Shown here: piece by piece, positions 4,523-5,192 of the stretch
Numbering within the stretch: the first letter of the stretch is position 1
Layout of the letters: each line of letters begins with the position of its first letter
Source: Nitrosotalea sp.
GTDB taxonomy: Archaea > Thermoproteota > Nitrososphaeria > Nitrososphaerales > Nitrosopumilaceae
Assembly (NCBI GenBank): GCA_022545805.1
Contig: JAKEIJ010000086.1
Span: 1 to 5,192 of the forward strand
DNA length: 5,192 nt
Direction of reading: 5' to 3'
Position numbers and translations under genes: made by a program
The notes under the pieces: generated by a model
The model's input: only the letters and a program-made list of their open reading frames with translations
What the model was told of the DNA's origin: nothing
The model's database searches: none

Positions 4523-5192
4523 AAAAATTTTGTAATGTCTACCTGTCCACTGGGCTGAGTAAAGTCTGATACACGCACTCCTAATCGTCTTATGAGCAAT
4601 TCTTGGTCTTCAAGTGACTCTTTTAGAAGTTGAATCACTGTTTTTTTGAGCTCATCAAGACTTGATGTATGGTTTCTAAGAGTTTTTGACTTTGTTCTGT
4701 TTGACAAGTCTGATTGGACAAATTGTATTCCGACTGATTTGAAAAGTATGTTATCTTTGACTATGGTTTCATGCAAGTCATCGCACAGCTTTTCCAAGTC
4801 TTTTACAAGGAAATCAAAATCTTTGGAATCTTGCTTTAGTGTTATTATGCGGCTGTATTGGATTGGGTCATGTCTTGGAGATACTGGATCGTCGTCTATT
4901 CCACGGGCCGCGTTGTATATGTAAGAGCCGACTTTTCTTCCAAACAACCCGTTTAAGGCAAAAACATCTACGCTACGAAGCTGCGATATTGTTTCAAGAT
5001 TCATATCAGAAAATTTTTCCTCTGACTTTTTGCCTATTCCTGGAATTGTTCTAATTGGCAGTGGACTCAAAAACGACTCAATGTTCTGGGGCTCTACTAT
5101 GGTAAGTCCATCCGGTTTCTTGTATCCTGACGCAATCTTGGAGACGAGTTTGTTTGATGATATCCCTATGGTGCTTGAAAGTTTGATTGTAG
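4519..5192 (-). CDS. dbh: DNA polymerase IV (Dpo4/Dbh, Y family), start outside window
   Basis: The minus frame stays open from the right edge to TAG at 4521-4519, giving 223 residues; the family is about 350 long, so the catalytic N-terminus is missing. Visible parts are the end of the palm (STIGISSNKLVSKIASGYKK then PDGLTIVEP), the thumb with a helix-hairpin-helix (PIRTIPGIGKKSEEKF), the linker, the little finger (YSRIITLKQDSKD...), and RRLGVRVSDF near the end. The last eight residues, QVDITKFF, are a perfect PIP box for PCNA docking. Y-family polymerases copy past damaged bases with low fidelity. A TTG at 5070 is an internal Leu codon (FLSPLPI), not the start, because family homology continues upstream of it to the edge. 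It is convergent with the metalloprotease gene and overlaps it by 4 bp. Confidence 0.93.
   Translation of the reverse strand, partial: TIKLSSTIGISSNKLVSKIASGYKKPDGLTIVEPQNIESFLSPLPIRTIPGIGKKSEEKFSDMNLETISQLRSVDVFALNGLFGRKVGSYIYNAARGIDDDPVSPRHDPIQYSRIITLKQDSKDFDFLVKDLEKLCDDLHETIVKDNILFKSVGIQFVQSDLSNRTKSKTLRNHTSSLDELKKTVIQLLKESLEDQELLIRRLGVRVSDFTQPSGQVDITKFF

Noticed and set aside
4519..5070. Stand-alone 183-aa gene starting at TTG 5070 on the minus strand
   Set aside because: The frame continues open to the window edge and the extra 40 residues (STIGISSNKLVSKIASGYKK region) match the Y-family polymerase palm, so 5070 is an internal Leu codon.
1..5192. CRISPR array, tRNA/rRNA genes, insertion sequence ends
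   Set aside because: No regularly spaced direct repeats, no tRNA-like cloverleaf arms, and no transposase or flanking inverted/direct repeats were seen on either strand.

Overview
The window looks like chromosome from an ammonia-oxidising archaeon of the Thaumarchaeota (Nitrososphaerota), of Nitrosopumilus/Nitrosotenuis type. This is inferred from archaea-only families (Nre repair protein, archaeosortase, SelB/EF1A-like protein without a GTPase P-loop, DUF99), AT-rich composition, tight packing, GTG/TTG starts, and TATA-like boxes about 25-30 nt before start codons, as expected for leaderless mRNAs. Species cannot be assigned.

Layout: (1) positions 1-206 hold the 3' end of an unrecognised plus-strand gene, closing on a hairpin that includes its stop codon. 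(2) 264-1184 encodes an EF-Tu/SelB-like protein with a degenerate G domain. (3) 1238-1363 is a probable tiny membrane protein. It overlaps (4) 1344-1496, which begins as a clear DUF99 (endonuclease dU-type) N-terminus and loses the family match at about 1445, where an opposing gene begins. This looks like a gene remnant or a rearrangement scar. (5) 1446-1829 is an unrecognised 127-aa minus-strand gene. It diverges from (6) an Nre DNA-repair protein at 1915-3075, with two TATA-like elements in the 85-bp gap. (7) 3113-4033 encodes a cysteine-free, serine-type archaeosortase-like membrane protein, followed after 3 nt by (8) a small HExxH metalloprotease-like protein at 4037-4522. (9) From 4519 to the right edge, on the minus strand, lies most of a Y-family DNA polymerase (Dpo4/Dbh) whose start is outside the window.

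Two functional themes appear. Nre and Dpo4 both end in near-perfect PIP boxes (QKSISDFF and QVDITKFF), so both are expected to dock on the PCNA clamp and act in DNA damage repair and tolerance. Between them sits an apparently co-transcribed archaeosortase/HExxH pair, plausibly involved in processing surface proteins. That pair, with its predicted Ser nucleophile, is the nearest thing here to an under-described system. The clearest anomaly is the truncated DUF99 gene. No gene-free stretch exceeds about 60 nt except the 85-bp divergent promoter region. I saw no tRNA, rRNA, CRISPR array, IS element or att site.
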